A DNA stretch of 17,648 nt from CAZONU01 sp965370045. GTDB lineage: Bacteria; Planctomycetota; SZUA-567; JAKLDR01. Positions within the stretch are counted from its first letter, which is position 1, and each line of letters starts with the position of its first letter. This document shows, one piece after another, positions 1-6,668 of this stretch. Location: assembly GCA_965370045.1 (NCBI GenBank), contig CBDUSI010000093.1, positions 1-17,648 of the forward strand, read 5' to 3'. The notes beneath the pieces are model-generated. The model was not told the origin of the DNA and ran no database searches. It saw only the letters and a list, made by a program, of their open reading frames with translations. The translations under genes were made by a program, and so were the position numbers.

Positions 1-2602
1 CCTTGCTGACGATCAGCTCGCCGAGGCCGAGGGCGTCGGCGTCGATCTCATCGGCGAACCTGTAGCCGGGGTTTCCGCTGCCGTCGCCCCGGGGGCAGCC
101 GGCCTGGAGCATGAAACCCTTGATCACCCGGTGGAAGACCAGACCGTCGTAGAACTTCCTCTCGGCCAGCTCGATGAAGTTGGCCACGGTATTGGGAGCA
201 TCGTCCTCGAACAGATCGACGACGATGTCGCCCTGGTTGGTCTTGATCTTGACCCGCGGGAGCTTCCCGGTCTTGCTGACCGGCGGCTTCTTCTCGGGCT
301 TCTTCTCCTTCTTGCGGAGGTCCTTGGCGCGCCTCTCGATCGCCTCGGCGACCGCGCCGGGGATCACGAAGACGCTGGCCCGGCCGGGGACCTTCGCGTA
401 GCGTTCCTTGCCGCCGCGCAGGCCGCGGCCGAGCAGCAGGACGTGCTTGACGCCCTTCTCGGTCTCGATGGTGACCGTGGCGACCGCCTTGTCCTTCTCC
501 AGCCCGTAGCTCCGCAGCGACTTCGGCGCGTAGTCGGCGACGGACTTGGCGCGCAGGGCGTAGAGCTTGTTGAGGATGCCGCTGACCGCCGCGGCGTCGG
601 CCGCCCCGGCCGGCGCGGGCTTCTCGATGTTCCAGCCCGCCCCGGTCCTGACCAGTACCAGTTCCTGGCGCCGGCTTTTCACCGTGATGCTCTTGACCTG
701 GTGCCGGGGGACGTCCAGGAGCCCACGGCGGACCAGCTCAGCGCTCAGGTCGTCGGCGACGTACTTGGGCAGCTCGTAGACCAGGCCGGTATCCGAGCGC
801 CTGGCGTAGACCCCGCCCCCCGCCGAGGGCTTGCCCAGGAGCAGGCGGTACCGCACCGGGTCGCCGTCGGTGGAAACGGTCAGCTCGACCTCGGTGTTGG
901 GCTTCGTCAGCCCGTACCTGCCGAGCTCCCTGGCGTCGGGGTCCTCGGCGACCACCTTCTGGGCAACCAGGCCGGAGAGGCGGTCGATGATGCGCCGCAC
1001 CGCGCCGTCGTCGGCCTCCTCGCCCACCGGGCTGGTCAGCCGCCACTTGTTGTCCTTGCGCTCGGCCGCGTAGTGCAGGCGCCCGCGCCTGACCCGCAGC
1101 CCGGCGATCTTCTCCTTCTTCTCGAGCTTGAAGACGCGCTTGTCGCGGAAGGACAGCGGGCCGTCCAGCAGCCGGTCGACGTTCGTCGACTCCACCGCGA
1201 AGACTCCGGGATCGGCGGCGCGCTTGGCGTAAACGTGAGTCCGGCCCTTGACGACGCCGGGGATCGTGCCCGCAGGGCAGACGTTGCCGAAGAGCAGGTC
1301 GCCGAGCACTTTCTTGACCGTCTTCTTCTCCTTCGCCCCCTCCTCCGGGGGCGCGGAGGACTCTTCCTCCAGTTGTATCTTGACGCGCAGGAAGGGCTTG
1401 GCCAGGCCCCAGCGGTCGAGGTCCTTGCCGTCGTCGGCCACGAAGGCCTTGATCTGCAGCTTGCCCAGCCCCTCGAGCACCCGCTCGACGGCGTTGCGGT
1501 CCGCGGGCGCGGGCTTGGGGGTCCGGATCTGCCAGCCGGCGGGGTCCCTGACGAAGGTCAGCGTCTGGCCCTTGAGCGGGACCGCCTGAATCTCGACCAC
1601 CTTGTCCTTGGTGAAGCTCTCCAGGGCGGTGTCCCGGTAGTCGTTGGTCTTGGGGCGGAGTTCGTCGAACTCGCTCTTCTTGAGCCGGTAGAGGAAGGGC
1701 AGCCCCGCGCGCCGGGCCCAGCGCTGGCTGAAGTCGCCCTCCACCACCTTGCCGACGATCAGCTCCTGGCGCTGCTTCCGACCGGCGGACATGGCGATGC
1801 GCGCAGTGGGCTTGTCGAACCCGTATTTGGCGGGGTTCTTGATCTCCTCGCGGGCGAACTCGGCCAGCTTGAACTCCAGCAGGCGGTCGCGCAGAGCCTC
1901 GATCTTGTTGCGGTTGCCGCGGTCGGAGACCGGCGAGGTCAGCCGCCAGAGGTCGCCCTCGCGCTTTCTGAACGCCACCCGGCCCTCGCCGAAGTCCACC
2001 TCGAAGCCGTCCACCTCCGCGGCCTTCAGGTCGAAGACCCGCTTGTCGCGGTACTTGTCGGCGGGCAGCAGAATCGCTCCGATCAGCTTCTTGCTGACGA
2101 TGTAGACGGCTTCCTTGTCCGCGCGCTTGAGGAAGGCCCCGCCATTCTCGCCGCCCTCGTCCTTACCTATCAGGAAGGTCACCGGCGGCTTGCCGCCCTT
2201 CATGCGGTAGGTGACCTCGGCGCGGGGCGCCTCCAGACCGAACCTGGCCAGGTTCAGCTTCTCGCCCTTCTCCGGCTCGATGACCGGGGTGTTCCTCTCG
2301 GGCTCGGCGTCGGCGATGCTGGAGAGCAGCCCCTTGACCTCCCAGTCCTCGACGCGGCAGGCCACCGGCTTCTCCATGCGCCAGTCGTCCCCGCGCAGGG
2401 CCAGGACGACGGTGTCGGCCGGCTCGGGCGACTTCCCGTGGCGCACCAGGCGGATCTCCTCCACCCTCTCGGCCTGGAAGTTGGGGAATATCTTCTCCTT
2501 GCGCGCCTCGGGGTCTATCTCCGGGACGTCGCCCTGGAAGACGATGGCCACGATCACCAGGGCAGCCAGAACTCCCATCACCAACGCGGCTTTCCAGCGC
2601 AT
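1..2602 (-). CDS. DUF4340 five-repeat protein fused to a cyclophilin-type peptidyl-prolyl isomerase (partial, runs off left edge)
   Basis: Last visible gene of the ABC operon. ATG at 2602 follows GGAGGAGGT and sits 2 bases after the TAG of the GldG-like gene. The frame stays open to the window edge (867 residues seen). An N-terminal membrane anchor or uncleaved signal (about residues 6-22) precedes five repeats. Each repeat has a Trp-containing motif such as WRMEKP, WRLTSP, WQIRTP or WNIEKP (Trp at 74, 219, 357, 520, 657), followed by a [FYW]G[LF]xxP-like motif (the fifth copy is YGLEKD). This pattern matches DUF4340, a family found beside GldG-type ABC genes. A Lys/Pro-rich linker leads at about residue 780 into a cyclophilin fold with DLFEDDAPNTVANF and FHRVIKGFMLQAG, including the Arg, Phe and Gln expected in the active site. 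The C-terminal end of the cyclophilin lies outside. I infer an extracytoplasmic, membrane-tethered folding or export accessory. The DUF4340 call is by motif only; the cyclophilin call is firm. Confidence 0.88.
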   Translation of the reverse strand, partial: MRWKAALVMGVLAALVIVAIVFQGDVPEIDPEARKEKIFPNFQAERVEEIRLVRHGKSPEPADTVVLALRGDDWRMEKPVACRVEDWEVKGLLSSIADAEPERNTPVIEPEKGEKLNLARFGLEAPRAEVTYRMKGGKPPVTFLIGKDEGGENGGAFLKRADKEAVYIVSKKLIGAILLPADKYRDKRVFDLKAAEVDGFEVDFGEGRVAFRKREGDLWRLTSPVSDRGNRNKIEALRDRLLEFKLAEFAREEIKNPAKYGFDKPTARIAMSAGRKQRQELIVGKVVEGDFSQRWARRAGLPFLYRLKKSEFDELRPKTNDYRDTALESFTKDKVVEIQAVPLKGQTLTFVRDPAGWQIRTPKPAPADRNAVERVLEGLGKLQIKAFVADDGKDLDRWGLAKPFLRVKIQLEEESSAPPEEGAKEKKTVKKVLGDLLFGNVCPAGTIPGVVKGRTHVYAKRAADPGVFAVESTNVDRLLDGPLSFRDKRVFKLEKKEKIAGLRVRRGRLHYAAERKDNKWRLTSPVGEEADDGAVRRIIDRLSGLVAQKVVAEDPDARELGRYGLTKPNTEVELTVSTDGDPVRYRLLLGKPSAGGGVYARRSDTGLVYELPKYVADDLSAELVRRGLLDVPRHQVKSITVKSRRQELVLVRTGAGWNIEKPAPAGAADAAAVSGILNKLYALRAKSVADYAPKSLRSYGLEKDKAVATVTIETEKGVKHVLLLGRGLRGGKERYAKVPGRASVFVIPGAVAEAIERRAKDLRKKEKKPEKKPPVSKTGKLPRVKIKTNQGDIVVDLFEDDAPNTVANFIELAERKFYDGLVFHRVIKGFMLQAGCPRGDGSGNPGYRFADEIDADALGLGELIVSK

Positions 2603-2604
2603 GG

Positions 2605-4392
2605 CTACCTCCTCCGCACCCAGATTACCAGCCCGGAGACCAGGACCAGGACCACGAACAATGACCACAGGACGTACTTGGACATCTTGACGTGGGAATC
2701 CCCCATGCGGTAGGCGTTGTTGTCGGCCAGCTTGGGCTCGATCTCGATGCGCTTCTCCTTGCCCGCCAGCCAGTTGATCGAGGCCATGAAGAAGGTCCGG
2801 TTATCGGCGATGTCGTACATGAGCCTGTCGCTGCACCAGTCGGAGTCGCCAACCACCACGACGCGGCCCAGGGTCTCCTCCATGCGCTTGAGCGGCATGC
2901 GCGCGGGCCCCTCCCAGCTGGCCATGGCGTAGATGATAGGGCCCTTGGTGTCGACGTCCTTGTCGAAGCTGGTCCGGCGGGTGTTGATGTAGGTGGCCAG
3001 GTCGGTCTCGCCGTAGCTGTCCGAGCTGCCCGAGCATATGTCGTGAGGCGAGAATTCCCCGCGGTGCCGTTCCAGGGGCCGCAGGGAGCGCGCCAGCCGG
3101 AAGGTGGGGCGGATGTTGCCCTGGTCGAGCTTCTCGAGCAGGGCACGGGGCTGCATGCCCAGCTTCTTGCCGATGGTCCTTCCCGGGTAGTTGCCCCAGA
3201 CGAAGTCCGGATTGCGCTCGACCACCATATCCTGGCCGGCCTCGATGCCCAGGTACGCCAGGAGCGAGTCCAGGCCCAGGTTCACCTCGCGGCGGGCCTC
3301 GTCCAGGCAGATGAGCAGCCGGCCCTTGCGGTCGTCCAGGTATTTCCGGAGCACCGTGATCTCGGAAGCGGCGATCGCGCGCTTGGGGCCGCAGAGGACC
3401 ACCACGCTGGCGTCCTTGGGGATGTTCTCTCTGGTGCGCAGGTCCAGGGTTTCCCACTCGATGTTGCTGCGCTTGAGCAGTTCCGCGACAATGCTCAGGC
3501 CCTGGGTGCTGCGCTTGTCGTCGGGGCTGCGCTCGCCGTGGTCGACCACGAAGTACACCTTGGTCTTCTCGGGGTCGAGCAGCTCGTAGATGGCGGAGGT
3601 CAGGGCCTCCTCGCCCTTGAAGCTCTTCTGCTGCCGCCCGCGCCTGTCCCAGCGCACGTCCCAGAAGTTGCTTTGGGTCAGGTACTTGAAGCGGTCCTTG
3701 CCGTAGACCAACGAGACGCTGCGGGGGGCCAGCTCGTCGGCGCTGCCCATCTTGAGCGTCTTGGCCAGCTTCTTGCGCTTGAGCTCGTAGCCCTCATCCC
3801 CGGGCGTCAGGAACTCCAGCTCGACCTTGTCGCTGTACTCCCGGTAGCGCTCCAGGAGGCTGTCGAGTTGGGGGCCCTCCTGGGGGTGGGCCCGGTAGAG
3901 GACGGTGATCTTCAGCTTCTTCTCCAACTCGTCGAGCTGGCGCTGGGTCTTCTTGCTGAGGCTGAAGCGCTGGGTCTTGGTGTAGTCCCCCGACCAGAAC
4001 AGTTTGGTCCTGGGGGCCTTCTTGTCCCAGAACTTGAAGTTGAAGCGGCCCGGGGCGTTGAACAGCAGATTGCCGCAGACCCACAGGGCCACCGCGCCGG
4101 CGCACATCACCGCCACCAGCACGCCGGAGAGCGCCGCCCGCCCGGTGACCACCTTGCCCAGCCATTCGAAGTTGAAGAACACGAAGAAGCTCACCGCCAG
4201 GACGCCCAGGCACAGCAGCCACAGCGGCGTCCAGTAGGCCTTCGCGAAGGTGCCCTCGGTCGCTGCGATGATCAGCGCGACCAGGATCAGCAGCAGGCCG
4301 ACGATGGCCCCCACCGCGGTAACCACCCGCATGGTGTTGCCGCCCAACTGCTGGGCGGCCTTTCCCGGGGCTTCGGGTTTCTGCTTGCTCAT
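2605..4392 (-). CDS. GldG-like ABC transporter auxiliary protein (ABC_transp_aux family)
   Basis: A 595-residue membrane protein with three N-terminal hydrophobic segments (about 22-44, 54-73, 86-110), a large soluble domain, and one C-terminal membrane helix (about 570-592) ending in WVRRR. The soluble part has the look of ABC_transp_aux/GldG proteins: KITVLYRAHPQEGPQLDSLLERYREYS, a VYFVVDHGERS stretch, and VVVLCGPKRAI followed by LRKYLDDRKGRLLICLD. In the family this protein works with an ABC-2 ATPase and permease. I chose ATG 4392 over an upstream in-frame GTG at 4407 because GGAGG ends 9 bases before the ATG, and because the GTG lies inside the preceding permease gene. The gap to the permease stop is 5 bases, so translation is probably coupled. 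No truncation is seen. The exact substrate cannot be told. Confidence 0.85.
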   Translation of the reverse strand: MSKQKPEAPGKAAQQLGGNTMRVVTAVGAIVGLLLILVALIIAATEGTFAKAYWTPLWLLCLGVLAVSFFVFFNFEWLGKVVTGRAALSGVLVAVMCAGAVALWVCGNLLFNAPGRFNFKFWDKKAPRTKLFWSGDYTKTQRFSLSKKTQRQLDELEKKLKITVLYRAHPQEGPQLDSLLERYREYSDKVELEFLTPGDEGYELKRKKLAKTLKMGSADELAPRSVSLVYGKDRFKYLTQSNFWDVRWDRRGRQQKSFKGEEALTSAIYELLDPEKTKVYFVVDHGERSPDDKRSTQGLSIVAELLKRSNIEWETLDLRTRENIPKDASVVVLCGPKRAIAASEITVLRKYLDDRKGRLLICLDEARREVNLGLDSLLAYLGIEAGQDMVVERNPDFVWGNYPGRTIGKKLGMQPRALLEKLDQGNIRPTFRLARSLRPLERHRGEFSPHDICSGSSDSYGETDLATYINTRRTSFDKDVDTKGPIIYAMASWEGPARMPLKRMEETLGRVVVVGDSDWCSDRLMYDIADNRTFFMASINWLAGKEKRIEIEPKLADNNAYRMGDSHVKMSKYVLWSLFVVLVLVSGLVIWVRRR

Positions 4393-4397
4393 GGCCG

Positions 4398-5393
4398 TTA
4401 CCTCCACTTCCTGGATTCAACCACGCGCACGCTGAGGTACAGCATCAGCACGGTGGTGCTCAGGAAAAGGAAGATCGATCGGGTGTCGAACCGCCCCCGG
4501 ATCATCATGTCGATGCGGTCGAAGAGGCTCAGGCTCCTGATCAGATCGTGGGCCTTGGTCCCGTCGAAGAACTGTTGCAGGAGCCCCAGGGCGCAGAGCA
4601 CCAGGATCATGACGATGCCCACCAGCGCGCTGATCGCCTGGTTGCTGGTCAGCGAACTGGCGAACAGGCCCATGGAGACGAAGAGCACCCCCAGCAGCCC
4701 CAGGCCGGCGAAGCCGGTGAAGATCGGGCCCCACTCCATGACCATGAACGGCCACTTCCAGAGCTTGTACCAGGCCACCTCCAGCGCCGCGGGGGTGGTG
4801 CTGCGGCCCACCAGCGCGAAGATGATCAGGTAGATGACCAGGGGCGCGATCATGGCCCAGAGGGCCAGCACCCCGGCCATGAACTTGCCGAGGACGATGT
4901 CCCAGTCGGTCACCGGGTCGGTGACCAGTATCTCCATGGTGCCGGTGGCCTTCTCATCGGCCAAGAGCCGCATGGTCAGGATGGGGACCATCACGATCAT
5001 GACGATGACCGACCAGAAGACGATCCCGGGCAGGGCCATCTTGGGGCCGGCCTCCAGGCTGCGCAGGCCGGGGATGAGCAGTATGACCAGGTTGAACAGC
5101 GCGGCCAGCAGGTAGACCAGCGGGGATTGGAAGTAGGTTACCAACTCCCTTCTCATCACCACCCACACCCGGCCGACGGCCGCCAGCAGCACGAAGATGG
5201 CCACGAATCCCCAGACGGTGTCGGTCAGCCCCATGGCCACGGCGCGAGAGCTGCCGCTCAGGCGGTGCCAGTAGATGAAGTTAAGCCCGGTGACCAGCAG
5301 GCTGCCGCCGAGGACCACCCCCAGGCAGATCGGGAAGGTCCACGAGCGGCGGCCGGTTGCGGGAGCGTCCGCCGCAGTGCGCGCTTGACTCAT
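4398..5393 (-). CDS. ABC-2 family permease (GldF/NosY-like)
   Basis: A 331-residue integral membrane protein with about eight hydrophobic segments (roughly 19-41, 56-80, 88-108, 121-141, 172-196, 218-246, 252-274, 305-322). The cytoplasmic stretch LLADEKATGTMEILVTDPV followed by DWDIVLGKF (about 143-171) is the hallmark of ABC-2 permeases of the GldF/NosY type, where it couples to the ATPase. The start is ATG 5393, with GGAGGG about 8 bases upstream, and lies 5 bases after the ATPase stop. A longer open frame reaching upstream to 5972 overlaps the ATPase out of frame and is not real. The protein should form the membrane channel of the transporter together with the ATPase encoded just upstream. 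Direction and cargo are unknown; ABC-2 systems are usually exporters. Confidence 0.9.
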   Translation of the reverse strand: MSQARTAADAPATGRRSWTFPICLGVVLGGSLLVTGLNFIYWHRLSGSSRAVAMGLTDTVWGFVAIFVLLAAVGRVWVVMRRELVTYFQSPLVYLLAALFNLVILLIPGLRSLEAGPKMALPGIVFWSVIVMIVMVPILTMRLLADEKATGTMEILVTDPVTDWDIVLGKFMAGVLALWAMIAPLVIYLIIFALVGRSTTPAALEVAWYKLWKWPFMVMEWGPIFTGFAGLGLLGVLFVSMGLFASSLTSNQAISALVGIVMILVLCALGLLQQFFDGTKAHDLIRSLSLFDRIDMMIRGRFDTRSIFLFLSTTVLMLYLSVRVVESRKWR

Positions 5394-5398
5394 GTGCG

Positions 5399-6328
5399 TC
5401 AGCCCTCCCTGGTGGTGATGCGCACGAAGACGTCCTCGATGCTGGCCTTGTTGCCGCGCAGCTCCAGGAGCCCCCCGCCGGCATCGGCCACCGCCGAGGC
5501 GAGCTCCCGGCGGACGTCGCGGCCGGGCAGGCTCTCGATCTCGAAGGCCGAGCCCTCCCCGCGGTCGGACCGGCTGACGCTCTTGACCCCGGTGACCCGT
5601 TCGAGGGCCTCCTTGATCTTCCCGCCCTCGCCGCTGGCCTCCAGGTGGATCAGCCGGCCGGCGGCCGCGCGGGTGATTTCCTCCAGCGAACCGGTCAGTG
5701 CCACCCGGCCCTCGTGGATGAGCACCAGGTGGTCGCAGACCATCTCCACCTCGGGCAGGATGTGCGTGGAGATGATCACCGTGCGCTTGCCGCCCAGGCC
5801 CCGGATCAGCGCGCGGATCTCGCGGATCTGGTTGGGGTCCAGCCCCACGGTGGGCTCGTCGAGGATCAGCACCTGGGGGTCGCCCAGCAGCGTGGCGGTA
5901 AGCCCCACCCGCTGGCGCTGGCCCTTGGAGAGCTTGCCGATGATAACCCGCTCGAAGGCGGAGACCCCGCATGTATCCACCAGCTCGGGGATCTGCTTGC
6001 GGCGCGCGGCGCGGTCCAGGCCCTTGAGCCGCGCGCGGTAGTCCAGGTACTCGCTGACCCGCAGGCCGGGGTAGAGGGGCACGCTCTCCGGCATGTAGCC
6101 GACGTTGCGGCGCACGTCCATGGACTGCTTCCAGATGTCGAAGCCGCAGATCCGGGCGGTGCCCGCGTTGGCGGGCATGAAGCAGGTCAGGATGCGCATG
6201 GTGGTGGTCTTGCCCGAGCCGTTGGGGCCCAGGAAGCCCAGCACCTGCCCCTTATCCACGTTGAAGGAAACGTCCTCGATGGCCAGGAAGTCCCCGTAGC
6301 GCTTGGTCAGGCCGTCAACTTCGATCAA
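5399..6328 (-). CDS. ABC transporter ATP-binding protein (GldA/CcmA-like)
   Basis: A 309-residue ATPase and the first gene of the operon. Walker A GPNGSGKT is at 34-41, the signature LSKGQ at 133-137, Walker B LILDEP at 154-159 and the H-loop His at 189. The Q-loop position reads GYMPESVPLYPGLRVSEYL, the Glu-containing form common in GldA-type ATPases. After about residue 215 comes a C-terminal extension ending SIEDVFVRIT, typical of ABC-2 ATPases. I chose a TTG start at 6328, because GGGAGG stands 7 bases before it and the family's conserved N-terminus (IEVDGLTKRYG) starts there. An in-frame GTG at 6343 would add five residues but would overlap the ribosome binding site. A longer frame to 6463 has no family similarity. 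The protein energises the adjacent permease at the inner membrane face. Confidence 0.92.
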   Translation of the reverse strand: MIEVDGLTKRYGDFLAIEDVSFNVDKGQVLGFLGPNGSGKTTTMRILTCFMPANAGTARICGFDIWKQSMDVRRNVGYMPESVPLYPGLRVSEYLDYRARLKGLDRAARRKQIPELVDTCGVSAFERVIIGKLSKGQRQRVGLTATLLGDPQVLILDEPTVGLDPNQIREIRALIRGLGGKRTVIISTHILPEVEMVCDHLVLIHEGRVALTGSLEEITRAAAGRLIHLEASGEGGKIKEALERVTGVKSVSRSDRGEGSAFEIESLPGRDVRRELASAVADAGGGLLELRGNKASIEDVFVRITTREG

Positions 6329-6435
6329 CGGACCACCTCCCACTCTGTGAAAAGACTTCTCCCGGGGGGATTCTTGCCATGCACAGGTGCAAGCAAAAAG
6401 AGTGCCAGGAACGCTCCCCCCGAAGCAGCGCGCTA

Positions 6436-6463
6436 AGTGTACGCAAACAGTCCCCTTAGGCAA
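6436..6463 (-). promoter_or_regulatory. Possible sigma-70 promoter for the ABC operon
   Basis: Reading the minus strand, TTGCCT (6463-6458) is followed after 16 bases by TACACT (6441-6436). This leaves an untranslated leader of about 100 bases before the TTG start of the ATPase gene. The match is moderate and the spacing one base short, so this is only a candidate. Confidence 0.3.
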
Positions 6464-6476
6464 GTTAAGATTTAGA

Positions 6477-6494
6477 GCCGGGGCGGACCCCGGC
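6477..6494 (-). terminator. GC-rich hairpin, possible terminator of the nag-like gene
   Basis: A perfect 7-base-pair stem (GCCGGGG pairing with CCCCGGC) with a 4-base loop. On the minus strand it is followed by TCTAAATCTT, a poor U-tract. It lies about 175 bases beyond the stop codon of the NagB/PIG-L gene and just upstream of the possible ABC promoter. It could terminate transcription or be a repeat-type hairpin. Confidence 0.35.
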
Positions 6495-6496
6495 GA

Positions 6497-6537
6497 GCCA
6501 GAATGACACGGGCCGGCGCGGCCCTTGCCAGAATGAC
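6497..6537. repeat. Direct repeat GCCAGAATGAC flanking a GC hairpin
   Basis: The 11-base sequence occurs at 6497-6507 and 6527-6537. Between the copies lies a hairpin with 6-base arms GGGCCG/CGGCCC (6510-6515 and 6519-6524) and a 3-base loop. The arrangement looks like a small dispersed intergenic repeat, but copy number in the genome cannot be judged from one window. Confidence 0.5.
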
Positions 6538-6668
6538 CACCCCCCTGACGGGCCCGCGGGCCTCGCCTAGCGGTCCCTTTTCCTCTTCTATGCCCGCTCC
6601 ATATCTAGGAGGTTGCGCGAGCCGGCCCTGACCGGACGGATTTTTGCGGTACTACCTGCTGCGCACAC

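Larger units (their letters stand above)
6329..6668. other. Non-coding gap between the nag-like gene and the ABC operon
   Basis: About 340 bases with no convincing gene on either strand. The part near 6330-6463 is the leader and possible promoter of the ABC operon. The part from 6477 to about 6560 is dense in GC-rich inverted repeats, listed separately. The rest, up to the TGA of the nag-like gene, shows nothing I recognise. Confidence 0.7.

Noticed and set aside
131..2713. Plus-strand open frame of 860 codons
   Set aside because: It lies opposite the DUF4340-cyclophilin gene, which has clear motifs and a ribosome binding site. The plus frame gives Leu/Gly/Asp/Val-rich low-information protein, typical antisense shadow in GC-rich DNA.
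2692..4833. Plus-strand open frame of 713 codons
   Set aside because: Antisense of the GldG-like gene and permease end; biased composition and no recognisable motif.
4398..5972. Minus-strand frame of 524 codons as one protein
   Set aside because: Only the part from ATG 5393 is the permease. The upstream part is an out-of-frame reading of the ABC ATPase and is Arg/Gly/Pro-rich.
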